A stretch of 64,000 nucleotides of DNA from the NCBI GenBank assembly GCA_013396635.1, contig WBMW01005465.1:599700-663699 (forward strand). Direction: 5' to 3'. Below the pieces are notes generated by a model. The model made no database searches. It was not told the origin of the DNA and worked only from the letters and a program-made list of their open reading frames with translations. A program made the position numbers and the translations under genes. Shown piece after piece: positions 62,861 to 64,000 of this stretch. Source of the DNA: Penelope pileata. Taxonomy: Eukaryota > Chordata > Aves > Galliformes > Cracidae. How positions within the stretch are numbered: the stretch's first letter is position 1; each line of letters opens with the position of its first letter.

Positions 62861-64000
62861 TTTCAAATAATTCACTGAAACTAGTTGAGACAGGATCTGT
62901 AAACTGCGGTAAATTAGACAAGCCATGTGATAGGATTTCTGTTACCTAATGAGATGAATATGCAAGTACTTCCTGAACCTCTCAGTCTACCTTACCTGTG
63001 TTTGAAAATTCATTTTCTGTAAAGCTTTATTGCCCCTAAAATCTGCCCAAATAAATTCTCATTGCAATCAGTAACAAACCAGTAACAAATCTCAGTGTGA
63101 CAGCGTAACCAACAGTAAAAAAATTGCTTTATAATGACGCGATTTAATGATTTAATATAATGAATTGTTACTTCAGCTATAATGCAAAAAACCCACTGCT
63201 ACTTTCCTTGCTACCACCATCACCACTACTTAGTGAAAAGAGAAGTACATACATTGATAATTCAATTGATAACTCATGGATAACTGCAATAGCTAAAAGC
63301 CAAAATATTTGCTTTCATTCACTACTATTTAAATGCATTGTAAGAGAATCATCTTATTATCTTTATCAACAACAGCATTTTAAATGTCTTCAGATGCTTA
63401 AAGTTCAACAGGATAAACTGTATATCCTGTTGCAAAAAGATCAAGTGGTTAGCTCCCCTTAAGAGAAAGTCAGAATGACCTGATGTCTCCATTAAACGTT
63501 TAGTTTGGGGCACTCTGTGCTTTACTTTTAATGGCCCAGCTCAGAGACTGCCAGCTGTTAAAAAAAAAAAAGCAAGACAGGAAATAGAGTATTTCTTTAA
63601 CTTTTTACAAGAGATCTTTCAAATTCACTCCTTCATTGAATTGATGCTGCTCAACTCACCATATGCCTCACAAAAACACATTCACTTTGTAGGTCCAGAA
63701 AGTTCTCAGAAGTTCATTGCAACGTGGAATCACTGATGTTTCAAAGTGAGACAGCCAAAGCCATCTGAAACTTTAGATATTCAACAACTACAATTACCTT
63801 GCATGCAAACATAAAGAGCAATTAGACAACATATGAAATGTAGAGGTTACTATCTACATCAGAAGATCTGCATGCTATACACTACTCACACAATGAGATA
63901 AGCAATTGATAAATGATCATCAATTCTGTAAGATAGCAGTGAGGAAAGAATTGATCAACAAATGAATACAAAAGACGTAAGCTGGAAATCCAAATTGCTC

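Larger units (their letters stand above)
58801..64000. other. Upstream flank of ESRP2, no gene identified
   Basis: AT-rich DNA with the E-box pair and a CR1 tail at 62.6-62.9 kb. PLA2G15, the divergent neighbour of ESRP2 in mammals, is not visible; its first exon may lie beyond the window. Frames at 61.15-61.49 kb (+) and 61.57-61.80 kb (-) resemble no protein I know. Confidence 0.5.

Noticed and set aside
58801..64000. First exon of PLA2G15, the upstream neighbour in mammals
   Set aside because: No signal peptide or the conserved lipase start (PGDLGNQLEAKL type) was found on either strand.
1..64000. CRISPR arrays, bacterial operons, tRNA or rRNA genes, complete retroviral elements
   Set aside because: No regularly spaced repeats, no long intronless frames, no tRNA-like folds and no paired long terminal repeats were seen.

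Overview
The window is vertebrate nuclear DNA, most likely from a galliform bird (chicken or a close relative). It is AT-rich and gene-poor. It carries short CR1 LINE tails, including one ending in the bird-type ATTCTATG repeat, and an internally deleted mariner copy that resembles the chicken Galluhop/Mariner1_GG family as I remember it. There are no bacterial-style genes; the only firmly supported gene is split into many small exons on the minus strand. || Layout. From 14.2 to 58.1 kb lies one gene, ESRP2 (epithelial splicing regulatory protein 2), transcribed right to left. I could place every coding exon by splice sites, phase and family similarity. Exons 1-15 (58050 down to 18596) join without a frame break into a 705-residue protein. 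It has a conserved N-terminal domain, three hnRNP F/H-like RRMs, a Pro/Ala-rich linker and the conserved ESRP C-terminus. A further terminal exon (15454-15612) can replace exon 15 in frame and gives a 728-residue form. The ESRP2 poly(A) signal is at about 14.25 kb. The right flank (58.1-64 kb) holds the promoter and upstream DNA, with E-boxes and a CR1 tail. The left flank (1-14.2 kb) has no gene I can name. It contains a small CpG-rich promoter-like island near 13 kb with repeated MYB-type sites, and one isolated exon-like reading frame near 2.2 kb. A 36-base assembly gap sits in intron 1. || Main observations. ESRP2 appears able to make several proteins by splicing. (1) Exon 15 has a weak acceptor and a strong donor, and ends the frame. 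Skipping it joins exon 14 to exon 16 and completes what looks like a fourth RRM. (2) Exon 12 has two GTAAGT donors 12 nt apart that include or omit a CKLP peptide, a switch I recall from the paralogue ESRP1. (3) Exon 7 has a tandem CAGCAG acceptor. A UGGUGG-like ESRP motif and a cluster of UGCAUG (Rbfox) motifs lie in the intron between the two alternative ends, which suggests auto- or cross-regulation. Candidate epithelial transcription-factor sites (a perfect GRHL palindrome, a ZEB-type E-box pair, a CRE) lie in or upstream of the gene. All regulatory readings are inference from sequence.
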